Program-made: the position numbers and the translations under genes
In this document: piece by piece, positions 53,536-63,166 of the stretch
How positions within the stretch are numbered: the first letter of the stretch is position 1
How the letters are laid out: the number at the start of each line of letters is the position of its first letter
Assembly: GCF_000317435.1 (NCBI RefSeq)
Contig: NC_019751.1
Span: 2,480,001 to 2,544,000 of the forward strand
Origin: Calothrix sp. PCC 6303
GTDB taxonomy: Bacteria; Cyanobacteriota; Cyanobacteriia; Cyanobacteriales; Nostocaceae
Direction: 5' to 3'
Length of the DNA stretch: 64,000 nt
The notes under the pieces: generated by a model
What the model was told of the DNA's origin: nothing
Database searches by the model: none
Seen by the model: only the letters and a program-made list of their open reading frames with translations

Positions 53536-54174
53536 ATGTATCCAAGAGAAAAAATCAATCCATTCCTCACTGCAACTTTTAAAACTAGTGCCATACTTTT
53601 GAAAGGAGCGGTTGCCACCATCGTATTTAGTTTCACGTTAGAGTTAATTGCGACTTCCCAAGCTTCTGCTAATCCTGCAACATATTTTCAAAGTTGTACC
53701 GATGAGAAGATACTGGGAGGAGGCAATACAGGAGCAGTACTAGCTGCTAACTGTAGAGCTTTCGGTATTACTATACCAGCCGAAATTGATTTAGAAGGGA
53801 TAAATAATAATAACGGCAACTTAGCGTATAGTAGCCTAGCAGACGGTTATAAAAGTACATTTTTAGAAACCTGCTCGCAAGCTAGAATTGTCCGAGGTGT
53901 TTTATATGCTCTATGTGATGATGGGCAAGGAAACAACAAACTTTCTAAACTAAGGTTGGAAAATATTGATAATAATTTAGGATTTTTATTACGTAGGAAT
54001 TCTAATTATTGTTGCACTCCTCAAACATCCGCAGCTACAACTGATATTGCTGATATAGATGTAAATAATTTACGACGTTTGCCTCCTCTTCCTAGGGATG
54101 CAAATCAAGAATTGATTGAGCAAGAAATTTTACGTAGGGAACTAGAAACAGAACGCATACGCGATGAACTCTAA
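53536..54174 (+). CDS. Secreted CVNH (cyanovirin-N homology) lectin-like protein
   Basis: 212 residues. A signal-anchor segment (residues 18-45, ending ASA) precedes a complete two-repeat CVNH domain at about 48-152. Repeat 1 reads TYFQSC...LAANC...EIDLEGINNNNGNLAY, and repeat 2 TFLETC...LYALC...LRLENIDNNLGFL. The four cysteines C54/C73 and C113/C127 fit the two cyanovirin disulfides. CVNH proteins bind mannose-rich glycans. An extra Cys pair (159-160) and a charged, helical tail (184-212) follow, not part of the CVNH fold. Next gene on the strand is the RIP. ATG start at 53536. Confidence 0.82.
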   Translation: MYPREKINPFLTATFKTSAILLKGAVATIVFSFTLELIATSQASANPATYFQSCTDEKILGGGNTGAVLAANCRAFGITIPAEIDLEGINNNNGNLAYSSLADGYKSTFLETCSQARIVRGVLYALCDDGQGNNKLSKLRLENIDNNLGFLLRRNSNYCCTPQTSAATTDIADIDVNNLRRLPPLPRDANQELIEQEILRRELETERIRDEL

Positions 54175-54404
54175 GAGAGTGTTTATAAAATAATTTTTTA
54201 AGTAGGGTGTCTGACACTTCGATTAATTTGAAACGAAAAATAAGGCTTTTGGTGTCACGCAGCAACCTTCCCATTGTCACAATCGCGTAAATCCTGTCAT
54301 ATAGAACCCTGCATCTTGCACAACGGTAATAAAGCGGGAGGAACATCCACACCGCTTTTTACCTCCCCCGACAACAATTTTATTTTTTATTTATAAACAC
54401 TCTC
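54175..54404. mobile_element. MITE-like element between CVNH and RIP genes
   Basis: 230 bases bounded by perfect 15-base inverted ends, GAGAGTGTTTATAAA (54175-54189) and TTTATAAACACTCTC (54390-54404). It begins directly after the CVNH stop codon. No transposase; an 86-codon minus frame inside is not protein-like. Target-site duplication is not obvious. Confidence 0.7.
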
Positions 54405-54447
54405 GAATTTTCCTCAACATAATTGAAGCATCAGCGAGTAATTAATC

Positions 54448-55383
54448 ATGAAAAATATCTCTAATCTGCTATTGCAAAAAAGATTCATACTACGTTTAGG
54501 GGCAATAATAACCACTAGTTTGACAACTCTTTCTTCGCCAGCAGTAATACTTGCCTCAGAAGTTTCCGAAAAAACAGTTTTTTCTCAAAAAAGCACTACT
54601 ATTAATTCCGATTCTACTTTTAAAATAGCTCAACAACCACCGAGAGATCCCAGTCTTGACTCCAATGATCAAAATCCGCCTATTGAAGTCATTCAGACAA
54701 CATTACTTGATAGTTTAGATGACTATATAAGGGCAGTCTCTTCTATTAGAAATAGTCAAACTGAATTAGTTAATTTAAATATACCTGGAAGTTCAACTAA
54801 TCCCCCACAAATACGAAGAACTCGTAACCAAGCAGACAATGTTTATTTTACAGTCCAGGTCGAATTTGAAGGTAATAATATTGGATTTGTATTCAGGCGT
54901 AGAGACCTATATTTGCAGGGTTACATTAACAGTAGGAACTCAACTTATTATTACTTTAGGGAAGCGACTGTTACAAGTGTTAGACAAGCGAACAGCCAAA
55001 CTCAACTATCAGCGACAGAAAACTATAATAGTTTGTTAGGAGGAGAATTTTCTCGCGCTGATTTTAACTTAGATGAACTGAGACAGAGTTTCCGAAATCT
55101 AGTAAACAATAACCCTTCTCGCAATTCTCAAAGCATAAATACTGCACTTGTACGCTTTGCCGTAGCCATCTCCGAAGCTGTACGTTTTAATGAAGTTGGT
55201 AGGAATGTGGCTCGTTTATTTAGGAATCCAAGCGCAAGAATCAATTTTGAAGAGACTCATGATACGGTGTTGAGCAATTGGTCAAGATACTCAAATATCG
55301 CTTTGAATGCTACTAATTCAGAGACATCAGAGTTTTATGAAATTCGTCTTGGTGTTGCATTATTTATTAACATTAGTAAATAG
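54448..55383 (+). CDS. Ribosome-inactivating protein (RIP), secreted rRNA N-glycosidase
   Basis: 311 residues. Signal peptide about 1-37 (RLGAIITTSLTTLSSPAVILA), then a linker, then a RIP domain from about 78 to the end. DSLDDYIRAVSSIR matches the first RIP helix (ricin YTNFIRAVRGRL). The five active-site positions can be placed by motif: Tyr155 (DLYLQGYINSRNSTYYYF; ricin Y80), Tyr193 (ENYNSLLGG; Y123), Glu243 and Arg246 (AISEAVRFNEV; E177, R180) and Trp278 (LSNWSRYSNIA; W211). RIPs remove one adenine from the sarcin-ricin loop of large-subunit rRNA. No cysteine is present, so no disulfide-linked B chain. Neighbours are CVNH proteins. ATG start at 54448. Confidence 0.87.
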   Translation: MKNISNLLLQKRFILRLGAIITTSLTTLSSPAVILASEVSEKTVFSQKSTTINSDSTFKIAQQPPRDPSLDSNDQNPPIEVIQTTLLDSLDDYIRAVSSIRNSQTELVNLNIPGSSTNPPQIRRTRNQADNVYFTVQVEFEGNNIGFVFRRRDLYLQGYINSRNSTYYYFREATVTSVRQANSQTQLSATENYNSLLGGEFSRADFNLDELRQSFRNLVNNNPSRNSQSINTALVRFAVAISEAVRFNEVGRNVARLFRNPSARINFEETHDTVLSNWSRYSNIALNATNSETSEFYEIRLGVALFINISK

Positions 55384-55594
55384 TAGTCCTTACGCAACTA
55401 GCACATTTTTTCTCGTAGGGTGTGTGATATCGTGTTAGGCTGAATACTTTTAATTAAGTCAGCGAGGGGAAAGAGAATTTTCCAATTTATGCATCCATTC
55501 TTAATATATTCACAAATGCGATCGCATTCTAGATCAAAGGGTCGATTTAGCTGAAGTCGCCACTACATAAATGTTGTTAGACAATTTACAAAAT
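55384..55594. other. Intergenic, nothing recognised
   Basis: Spacer after the RIP gene with two HIP1-like GCGATCGC-type sites; no immunity gene or further frame was found. Confidence 0.3.
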
Positions 55595-55670
55595 GCTTAA
55601 GTTGAGTTTAACTTGCTAAATTTGCCTGGTGTCAGAAAAGGAAAATAAGCAAACTAGAGCATGTAACAAC
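55595..55670 (+). repeat. Duplicated leader element, copy 2
   Basis: Partner of 52831-52906; about three quarters of bases agree. Ends 17 bases before ATG 55687, so it is likely the promoter/leader of the small CVNH gene. Confidence 0.65.
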
Positions 55671-55686
55671 TAGAAGAAAAACAATC

Positions 55687-55965
55687 ATGAAGAAAGCAGT
55701 TTTAGTTGGCTCTATATTCGCGGCTCAAATAATATTTGCACCAGCTTTTGCTATTCCATCAGGAAGCTACATTCAGACTTGCAAAGGTATTCAAGAATCA
55801 ACATATTCTGAAGGTAGCCGAAAGATTGATAGGTTGTCAGCAAGTTGTCAAGATTTGCAGGGTAGATGGGTAAATACACACCTAGACAATTATCGTCTCT
55901 GTAACCCAGGTATAATTGTTAACAATAATGGTAATTTGCAATGTAGAAAATATGTAACAAGGTAA
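55687..55965 (+). CDS. Single-repeat CVNH protein, secreted
   Basis: 92 residues. A clear signal peptide (VLVGSIFAAQIIFAPAFA) with cleavage near residue 22 leaves about 70 residues with one CVNH-type repeat: SYIQTC, RLSASCQDLQGRWVNTHLDN, and INNNGNL-like IIVNNNGNLQC. Cys32/Cys54 and Cys72/Cys86 could form two disulfides. A half CVNH may work as a dimer (swapped halves). It is the last of the secreted plus-strand group 53.1-56.0 kb. ATG start at 55687. Confidence 0.72.
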   Translation: MKKAVLVGSIFAAQIIFAPAFAIPSGSYIQTCKGIQESTYSEGSRKIDRLSASCQDLQGRWVNTHLDNYRLCNPGIIVNNNGNLQCRKYVTR

Positions 55966-56107
55966 AACTAATCATAGAGCTTGTATGGCGATCGCCCCCT
56001 TACGACCTATCTCAAAAAAGGCGATCGCATTCTAAGTAAATGTGTCAAATCAGCGATCACCCTTTCGGTAATAGGGTTGATATGAGCGATCGCACTCCTG
56101 CTCAAAC

Positions 56108-59100
56108 CTACCTTACACCTTCCATCGCCCCTAAAGCCAACAAAGCTGATCGCTGGGCTGTTGTTAACCCAGTCACCCCCCTGATATTCATCCCTTCATA
56201 CAGCCGATCAACCTTCAGATTTTTTATGCACTCAGCTGTTTCCACATCCCAAAACTTAATTCCCTCATCTTGACTAGTATGAACCAAGATATTACCAACA
56301 GAATTAAAGCAAACAGAACATACTCCACTACCATGAGTATGCAACACTTTGAAACAGGTAAAGTTACTGGTATCCCATAAGCGAATTGTTTGATCAGAAC
56401 TGGCGGATGCTAAGGTGGAACCATCAGGACTAAAACTGACTGACCATACAGTAGAAGTATGTCCTTGCAACACTTTTACACAAGCAAAGTTACTGGTATC
56501 CCATAATCTGATTGAGTGATCAACACTACCACTAGCGAGCATTTTACCATCTGGACTAAAACTCAATGACCAGACTCCGTTAGTGTGACCAGATAAAGTT
56601 GTTATGGATTTACCTTCAGAGACATCCCACAGCTTAATCAAGTAATCATCACTACCTGTAGCTAAAATATCACCATCTGGACTGAAGCTAACTGACCAGA
56701 TTGGCTCTGTGTGAGCAACTAAAGTTTTGATACATTTATGCTCGTGAATATCCCACAATTTCACGCTCTTGTCTCTACTTGCACTAGCTAAGGTTCGACC
56801 ATCTGGACTAAAGCTAATTGATGTGACTCCACCGCTATGACCATACAAGTTTGTAATACAATCACCAGAAATAACATCCCACAGTTTAATGCTTTTGTCG
56901 TCACTGCTACTGGCTATGGTTCGACCATCTGGACTAAAGCTAACTGACCATACCCAATCTACGTGACCTTGTAAAACTTTAGTACAGTACCCAGATGCGA
57001 CATCCCATAGCCTAACCAAACCATCACTACTACCTGTTGCTAATACATAATCAATCCCTTCCAAAAATGCTGTGCATACAGGGTTAATACTGACCGAAAG
57101 CACTCCACTGGAATGACCTTGTAAATTTCTCAGACATACACCTGTATTTACATCCCAGATACGCACACTGGAATCTTTGCTAGCGCTTACTAAGTTTTGA
57201 CCATCTAAACTAAAAATGATTGAGTACACTTCACTTGTATGTCCCTGGAAAATTTTGATGCAGGTACCTAGCTCTACATTCCACAATCTCACACTATAGT
57301 CATAACTAGCTGTAGCTACAGTTTGACCATCTGGACTAAAGCAAAGTGACCATACTTCATTTTTATGACCATTAAATGTTTTGATACAAGTACCTTTACT
57401 CACATCCCATAATTTGACAGAGCGATCGCTACTAGCACTGGCGAGAATTTTGCTATCTGGACTAAACTGAACCGAGCATACCCTAGTGTCGTGACCTGCC
57501 AAAGTTTTTATACAGATGCTTTTACTGATGTCCCACAAGCGAATGTCACCATCTTGACTACTGCTTGCCAGGATAGAACCATTTGGACTAAACCTAACTG
57601 AACATACTGAACTAGTATGACCATGCAATATTTTGACACATTCACCTAAGTAGATATCCCACAAGCGAATTGAAGTGTCTAGGCTAGCACTTGCGATAGT
57701 TTGACCGTCGGGACTAAAGCTGACAGACCAAACAATACCCGTGTGTTGATCTAAAGTTTTTAAACAATCTCCTGTTTGTGTATCCGATAATTGAATTAAT
57801 CCGTCATGACCACCACTTGCCAGGGTTTGCCCATCAGGACTAAAGGCAACTGTCCAAACTACACCTTTATGCCCTTTAAATGTCAGGAGGTTTTTTCCAT
57901 CTGCTATTTGCCACAGATGAATTTGCCCATCGTGATCGCCTGTAGCTAATAGTTTACCGTCTGGACTTAGAGCAAGTGAATAAACGCCCTTCAAGCTTTT
58001 AGCAAATACAGAGTTATCAAAGGCAGTATTTTGGAAATTAACTCCTACTAAACTTAAACCCTGTAAGTCAGCTTGCCGAATGCTCAAATTCGAGAAGTCA
58101 TACCCCTGTAAATTTACTCGCAAATGGGCTAACAAGTTGAGGACATTACCCCCTGCATATCCTGCTAGTATTCCAGTTTGATGTCTTTGCTGCTCCAATA
58201 CATCCTGCAATAAAATTACCAGTTGTTGTTGGCTGCCTATCTTTAATAACAATTGCTCAAATAGGGGTTGGATAATTAATTGCTTTTGTGTTTCTCGGAT
58301 GTAGTCTTTTGCTGTTGCTTTGATTAAAGCATGGGTTTGGAATAAGCGTAAAGGAACAGACTTTTGCTCTACAAGTTCTTGACAAACTTGTTGCACTAAT
58401 TGCTGTGTTGTATATTCCATCACCACTGGTTGGAGAAAGAAATGCTCACCGCTTTTTTCAATTAATGAGCGTTGTAATAAAGATTTGATTACTTGCGGTA
58501 ATTGACGTTTGGAAGCAGGTGTCAGCACGTCGTTTGTTAAATCAGCAATGGATACTGGTTCTCGATTAATTGCCAGCCAGTACATTACTTCCGCTTCTGC
58601 TGCTGACAAACGCTGAAACTGACATTTTAAGAGGTTGCGGATATCCTCGAAGATGAGTGCGCCTTGTTCTGCATACTCTAAAACAGAGGCGATTCTACCA
58701 TTGAAAAGTTCTTGGGTTCCGGCTGCTACCATTTTTAATGCGAGGGGATTACCTGAATAATGATTAACGAGTAACTGCCATTCTTGTTCTGTACCCGTGA
58801 ATTCCCCTTTTTGCAGAAATAATTGTTGCCCTTCGGTAGGATTTAATCCTTTTAATGGTAGAGATTTTACTCCTGTTCTGTCTCCTTCTAACGGGATCAT
58901 TTCTCTGGGTTTTTCTCTAGAAGTAATCAAAATACAGCTTTGATGGGTTACTTCTCCCACACGTTTGAGTAATTGCCCATATCCTTCGTAACCAGGGCGA
59001 TATTGCCCAGCTTGATTTCCACTAGTTAAAATTGTTTCAAAGTTATCTAAAATCAGCAGACATCGATTTAATTGCAAGCATTCCATCAACTTTGAGAGTT

Positions 59101-59710
59101 TACCGTCAAGGTTTTCGGGGATCACTATCTCTTTTCGCAGTGACCACAGTAAAAATTGCAGGATGCTGGTTAAATTATCTTCCACTGGTGGTGCATTTTG
59201 CAGACTTCGCCATACAACTACCTCAAATTCGCTTTGAATCTGTTGTCCTAATTTAACTGCTAATGTGCTTTTACCAATACCACCAATTCCTAGTAATCCG
59301 ACTAAACGACACCTTTGTTCTAATGTCCACTGTCGTAGATGTAACAGTTCTTCGCTGCGACCATAAAATACAGATACGTCCGGTGCTTCTTGCCAGTCAT
59401 ACTGAGGATTTGCACGTCGGATTTCCAAGTCATCAGGGGGACTGGGTTGGGTGTAATCCCTTTTACACAATTCTAAGCCAAAGGCAGCAAAGGCAGATTG
59501 CAACGAACTTCTATCTACAGGTTCGGTGCGTCCCTGTATTTTAGATATAGTATGCAGTGCTAGCTGAGTGCGATCGCTTAATTCTTCTAAGGTAAAATTG
59601 GCTTGTGTGTTTTCTGCTAATTCGGCTGTAACTTTTGCAGATTGGAACTTATCCCAGCCTTGAAGGGTGAGTATTACGCCCCGATTGCGTCGAGTTTTTT
59701 CCTGTTTCAT
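56108..59710 (-). CDS. STAND NTPase with HTH-like N-terminus and 14 WD40 repeats
   Basis: 1200 residues. Residues 1-90 form an HTH-like domain ([21 protein letters not shown]). An NB-ARC/STAND ATPase follows, with Walker [10 protein letters not shown] (141-149), [11 protein letters not shown] and [12 protein letters not shown] short pentapeptide-like stretch ([17 protein letters not shown]) precedes 14 WD40 repeats (about 573-1165), enough for two seven-bladed propellers; most end in LWD and start in GH. Repeat 8 has an eight-residue insertion. Such proteins act as nucleotide-switched sensors in signalling or defence. ATG start at 59710; it converges with the RIP cluster. Confidence 0.92.
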   Translation of the reverse strand: MKQEKTRRNRGVILTLQGWDKFQSAKVTAELAENTQANFTLEELSDRTQLALHTISKIQGRTEPVDRSSLQSAFAAFGLELCKRDYTQPSPPDDLEIRRANPQYDWQEAPDVSVFYGRSEELLHLRQWTLEQRCRLVGLLGIGGIGKSTLAVKLGQQIQSEFEVVVWRSLQNAPPVEDNLTSILQFLLWSLRKEIVIPENLDGKLSKLMECLQLNRCLLILDNFETILTSGNQAGQYRPGYEGYGQLLKRVGEVTHQSCILITSREKPREMIPLEGDRTGVKSLPLKGLNPTEGQQLFLQKGEFTGTEQEWQLLVNHYSGNPLALKMVAAGTQELFNGRIASVLEYAEQGALIFEDIRNLLKCQFQRLSAAEAEVMYWLAINREPVSIADLTNDVLTPASKRQLPQVIKSLLQRSLIEKSGEHFFLQPVVMEYTTQQLVQQVCQELVEQKSVPLRLFQTHALIKATAKDYIRETQKQLIIQPLFEQLLLKIGSQQQLVILLQDVLEQQRHQTGILAGYAGGNVLNLLAHLRVNLQGYDFSNLSIRQADLQGLSLVGVNFQNTAFDNSVFAKSLKGVYSLALSPDGKLLATGDHDGQIHLWQIADGKNLLTFKGHKGVVWTVAFSPDGQTLASGGHDGLIQLSDTQTGDCLKTLDQHTGIVWSVSFSPDGQTIASASLDTSIRLWDIYLGECVKILHGHTSSVCSVRFSPNGSILASSSQDGDIRLWDISKSICIKTLAGHDTRVCSVQFSPDSKILASASSDRSVKLWDVSKGTCIKTFNGHKNEVWSLCFSPDGQTVATASYDYSVRLWNVELGTCIKIFQGHTSEVYSIIFSLDGQNLVSASKDSSVRIWDVNTGVCLRNLQGHSSGVLSVSINPVCTAFLEGIDYVLATGSSDGLVRLWDVASGYCTKVLQGHVDWVWSVSFSPDGRTIASSSDDKSIKLWDVISGDCITNLYGHSGGVTSISFSPDGRTLASASRDKSVKLWDIHEHKCIKTLVAHTEPIWSVSFSPDGDILATGSDDYLIKLWDVSEGKSITTLSGHTNGVWSLSFSPDGKMLASGSVDHSIRLWDTSNFACVKVLQGHTSTVWSVSFSPDGSTLASASSDQTIRLWDTSNFTCFKVLHTHGSGVCSVCFNSVGNILVHTSQDEGIKFWDVETAECIKNLKVDRLYEGMNIRGVTGLTTAQRSALLALGAMEGVR

Positions 59711-59989
59711 TCGCCTTGCTTAAGACTTTAATAGATGCTCTGACTAAAAAGAAATGTTTTGACAATAGAAACAGACAGATTCAAAAAGTTCAAATTAACT
59801 GAAAATTTTATTTTGATAATTAAATATTAATATGCTTTGTGTACATATAGTCGTATTTAGGAACAACTGATTACACTTGAAGGTGGGTAGCGACTAACGA
59901 CAAAAACCCGGTTTCTTTCGACTAAACACAAAAGTTTTTCATGTTTTAACTGAAGAAACTGGGTTTCCCGGCTTGCTAATGGGACTGGA
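59711..59989. other. Intergenic with inverted repeat
   Basis: No gene. AAACCCGGTTTCTT (59904-59917) and AAGAAACTGGGTTT (59953-59966) form an inverted repeat beyond the GH65 fusion stop; possibly its terminator. Confidence 0.45.
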
Positions 59990-62863
59990 TTACTTAGTTA
60001 ATTTACCTTGCAAATCCTGCCAATTAACTCCTGCAAGGCTAGGTAAAACTACGGTGGCGGTTCCCACTCGTTCGGCGGGACCAAGCCCCACGGCTCGCAT
60101 TTTCGCGGCTAATGCAGCTTCCACTCCTGCGGCTGCATCTTCAACAACGATGCATTGGGAAGGTATTAATCCTAGTTCTTTGGCTGCAAAGAGAAATAAA
60201 TCAGGTTCTGGTTTAGGTTTTTCCACACTAAAGCCATCTGCTAAAACATCTATGTAGGAATTGATTCCCAGTTTTTCAACCACCATTTGAGCATTTTTAC
60301 TTGCTGAACCGATAGCAATTTTAATACCATCTGCTTTCAGTTCCTTAAGTAAATCCAACGCTCCTGGTAGTAAATCGATTGGTGAGATATCTTGAATTGA
60401 TTCTAAATAGTAGCGGTTTTTACGCTCCATCATCTCTTGGATTTGTGCTTCTGAGTAGGCTTTATCACCTGTGATGTAGAGGAGTGAATCCCTTCGAGAT
60501 ACACCTCGGAGGTTTTCGTTTGCTTCCCTGCTAAAACTTAATCCTTCTTCATCGGCGAGTTTTTGCCATCCTCGATAGTGATATTCTGCGGTATCAGTTA
60601 ACACACCATCTAAATCAAAGATGACTCCTTGAATCTGATTTGCATTATTTTCCATGGTTTCACCTGTTGCCTTTAAATCAAATTCATGCCATTTCCCACG
60701 CCAATAAACTTTGAACTGTAACCGTTGCCATTCGGGGGGAAGATGGGGTGTGGCAACGGGTCCAGCTTCTGTGAGTTGAATTCCACCAAAGCCAAATACC
60801 ACAGCTTGCCAAACACCTCCCGCACTGGCACCATGTACGCCATCATCCGCATTTCCTCGTACATCTTCGATATCAACTAATGCTGCTTGGAGAAACCGGG
60901 TGTAGGCTTCTGCGGTTTTTCCTAAATCGGAGGCAAGAATTGCGTGAATTGCGGGACCTAGAGATGAACCATAGGTAATATCAGTACGGGGTGCGTAGTA
61001 GTCCCAATTTTTCTCTAAAACTTCTAAAGTATAGGGAAAATCGTGGGATTCCCGCATCAGATACAGCAACATTAAAACATCGGGTTGTTTGAGAACCTGA
61101 CATTTATTTGCACCTTCGATGGTGAGGATGGTTTGCATCGACTTGGTGCGGGGTTCGTAATCTTCGAGATTGATATCTTGGAGTTGGAAAAATCCATCTG
61201 ATTGTTCTATCATGCCTGTGGCAGCATTGTAGGGAATCCACAAATTGGCGATGATATCTTGCCAGCGTAGTCTTCTACTGAGGGAAAGTTGAAGTTTTTC
61301 TTCTAGTTCTTTGGCTTTGTCGGGGTAATTTTCCCTTAGCCAATCTTGGAGTGCGATCGCCTTTTCTAAATGCCACTGTACCATGCGATTGGTGAAGGCA
61401 TTATTGTTCTCTAATTCGTGATATTCGTCTGCACCAATTACACCACGAATTTCGTAATGTTCTGATTTGGTGTTGTATTCTACCCGACTTCCCCAAAAAA
61501 CGGCGGTATCGAGGATAATTTCGGCACCGTAATCTCGCATCCACCCATCATCACCTGTGACGTACCAGTAGTACCAAACTGCATACGCAATATCAGCACT
61601 AATATGAATTTCGCGATCGCGGCACCAAATGCGGATATCATCTCCGTAGGGGTCATTAGGTGGCAGCCATCTTGGTGTGACTTCATCCCCTGTATCGGCA
61701 CTTTCCCAGGAATACATTGCCCCTTTATAGCCGTAGTGGATGGCTTTGCGTCTGGCTCCAGGTAAGGTATGGTAGCGGTATGATAGGAGATTTCGCGCCA
61801 ATTCTGGTTGGGTAAAGGTAAAAAATGGCAAGATAAAAATTTCTGTGTCCCAGAAGATATGTCCGCGATAACCGAAACCAGATAAGGTTTTAGCGGGGAC
61901 ACTAACTTTATCGTTGTGAGCTGTGGCACTAATTAGAAGTTGAAAAATATTGTAACGTACCGCTAAGGCATCGCGGGTATTACCTTCTATTTTAATATCG
62001 CTATTGTGCCAAGCTGCATTCCATGCCTGCTTTTGTGCAGTTAAAAGCTGGGAGTAGCTAGATAGTTCTCCTAGTTTTTCACATGCTGCTGTTACAGGAT
62101 CTGTAACTTCACGGGATGTATAAACTGTGATAAATTTTTCTACCGTGACTGTTTGTCCGGTTATTCCTTGGTAGGATGCAGTGAAGGTGGGATATCCAGG
62201 GGGATTGCTAACTTGTAAGTTCGCTTCAGTATCCCGTACAACTAGGTTCGTTGCCATACCCAAGCTAATGCGGGAACCACGGGTTCTCAGATTCAGCCAC
62301 AGTCCTTCTTTACGTTTACCTTGATCTAGTAATTCCCAATGGTTAAAGCCTTGGTTTTCGGGATAACCATTAATACTACTTTGGACTTCTATTAAACCAT
62401 CAAAATCAACGGGTGTAATTTGACAGCGTTGCACTAATACATGTTCGTCGGCAAGACTGGCAAAGCGTTCAAATTCTAAGTCTACAGTTTTGCCATTGGG
62501 ACTACGCCATCTAACTCTACGCTGTAGAACCCCCCAACGCAAATCTAGTTGTCGCTCATAACTAATTATCTCACCACGTTCCATGCGGAAGCGATCGCCT
62601 TCGACAACTATTGCTAAAGGTAACCAATCAGGACAATTGGCAAGTTCGGTGTAGACGATGGGGACATCATCATAGACACCGTTAACCATGGTAGCTGCCA
62701 CCGAGCGCGAATAACCTTCTTCAAAAGTTCCTCTTGTCCCTAAATAACCATTACCTATGGTAAAAACTGTTTCCCGGTGATGAATTTGTTCTGGGGGAAA
62801 CCGAGTTTCAATTAATGTCCAATCTGTGTAGATGAAATCGCTATTCAGACCTTTTATATCCAT
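59990..62863 (-). CDS. GH65 disaccharide phosphorylase fused to beta-phosphoglucomutase
   Basis: 957 residues. Residues about 1-735 are a GH65 phosphorylase (maltose, trehalose or kojibiose type): PEQIHHRETVFTIGNGYLGTRG, SGFGYRGHIFWDTEIFILP, and the proposed acid catalyst Glu in VIGADEYHE (about 478). Residues about 742-957 are a HAD-family beta-phosphoglucomutase: GVIFDLDGVLTDTAEYHYRGW with the nucleophile Asp, GSASKNAQMV and VVEDAAAGVEAA. The fusion would split an alpha-disaccharide with phosphate and turn beta-glucose-1-phosphate into glucose-6-phosphate. Substrate is not fixed. ATG start at 62863. Confidence 0.92.
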   Translation of the reverse strand: MDIKGLNSDFIYTDWTLIETRFPPEQIHHRETVFTIGNGYLGTRGTFEEGYSRSVAATMVNGVYDDVPIVYTELANCPDWLPLAIVVEGDRFRMERGEIISYERQLDLRWGVLQRRVRWRSPNGKTVDLEFERFASLADEHVLVQRCQITPVDFDGLIEVQSSINGYPENQGFNHWELLDQGKRKEGLWLNLRTRGSRISLGMATNLVVRDTEANLQVSNPPGYPTFTASYQGITGQTVTVEKFITVYTSREVTDPVTAACEKLGELSSYSQLLTAQKQAWNAAWHNSDIKIEGNTRDALAVRYNIFQLLISATAHNDKVSVPAKTLSGFGYRGHIFWDTEIFILPFFTFTQPELARNLLSYRYHTLPGARRKAIHYGYKGAMYSWESADTGDEVTPRWLPPNDPYGDDIRIWCRDREIHISADIAYAVWYYWYVTGDDGWMRDYGAEIILDTAVFWGSRVEYNTKSEHYEIRGVIGADEYHELENNNAFTNRMVQWHLEKAIALQDWLRENYPDKAKELEEKLQLSLSRRLRWQDIIANLWIPYNAATGMIEQSDGFFQLQDINLEDYEPRTKSMQTILTIEGANKCQVLKQPDVLMLLYLMRESHDFPYTLEVLEKNWDYYAPRTDITYGSSLGPAIHAILASDLGKTAEAYTRFLQAALVDIEDVRGNADDGVHGASAGGVWQAVVFGFGGIQLTEAGPVATPHLPPEWQRLQFKVYWRGKWHEFDLKATGETMENNANQIQGVIFDLDGVLTDTAEYHYRGWQKLADEEGLSFSREANENLRGVSRRDSLLYITGDKAYSEAQIQEMMERKNRYYLESIQDISPIDLLPGALDLLKELKADGIKIAIGSASKNAQMVVEKLGINSYIDVLADGFSVEKPKPEPDLFLFAAKELGLIPSQCIVVEDAAAGVEAALAAKMRAVGLGPAERVGTATVVLPSLAGVNWQDLQGKLTK

Positions 62864-63166
62864 AGCTGCTATTCTTAATTATTCAAAGGTACTGATTTTT
62901 TTTGATTTGGATTGACGCAGGGTGGGGAAACCCATGAAGATGAACAAAGAGACAGGGGGAGAGGAATAGACTATTTGTTTGCCCGATTATACCCTTATCT
63001 GCCTTTGGCTATTTTCCCTTGATAAGTTAGATCAACATATACCAAAAATGGCTAGAAACTGGACTTCCTAAATCGCTATAGCGCTTTCAGGTTAAACTTA
63101 ATGGCTAATAGCTAAAGGCTAATAGCTAACCGCTTGCAGTATAACTTATTCGTTGTCTGTTCTTCC
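62864..63166. other. Intergenic with heptad repeat
   Basis: Contains GGCTAATAGCTAA repeats at about 63102-63128, an STRR. No gene recognised. Confidence 0.5.

Noticed and set aside
54092-54352. 86-codon minus-strand frame beside the RIP gene, considered as an immunity protein
   Set aside because: It overlaps the CVNH 3' end in antisense and the MITE-like element; composition is not convincing.
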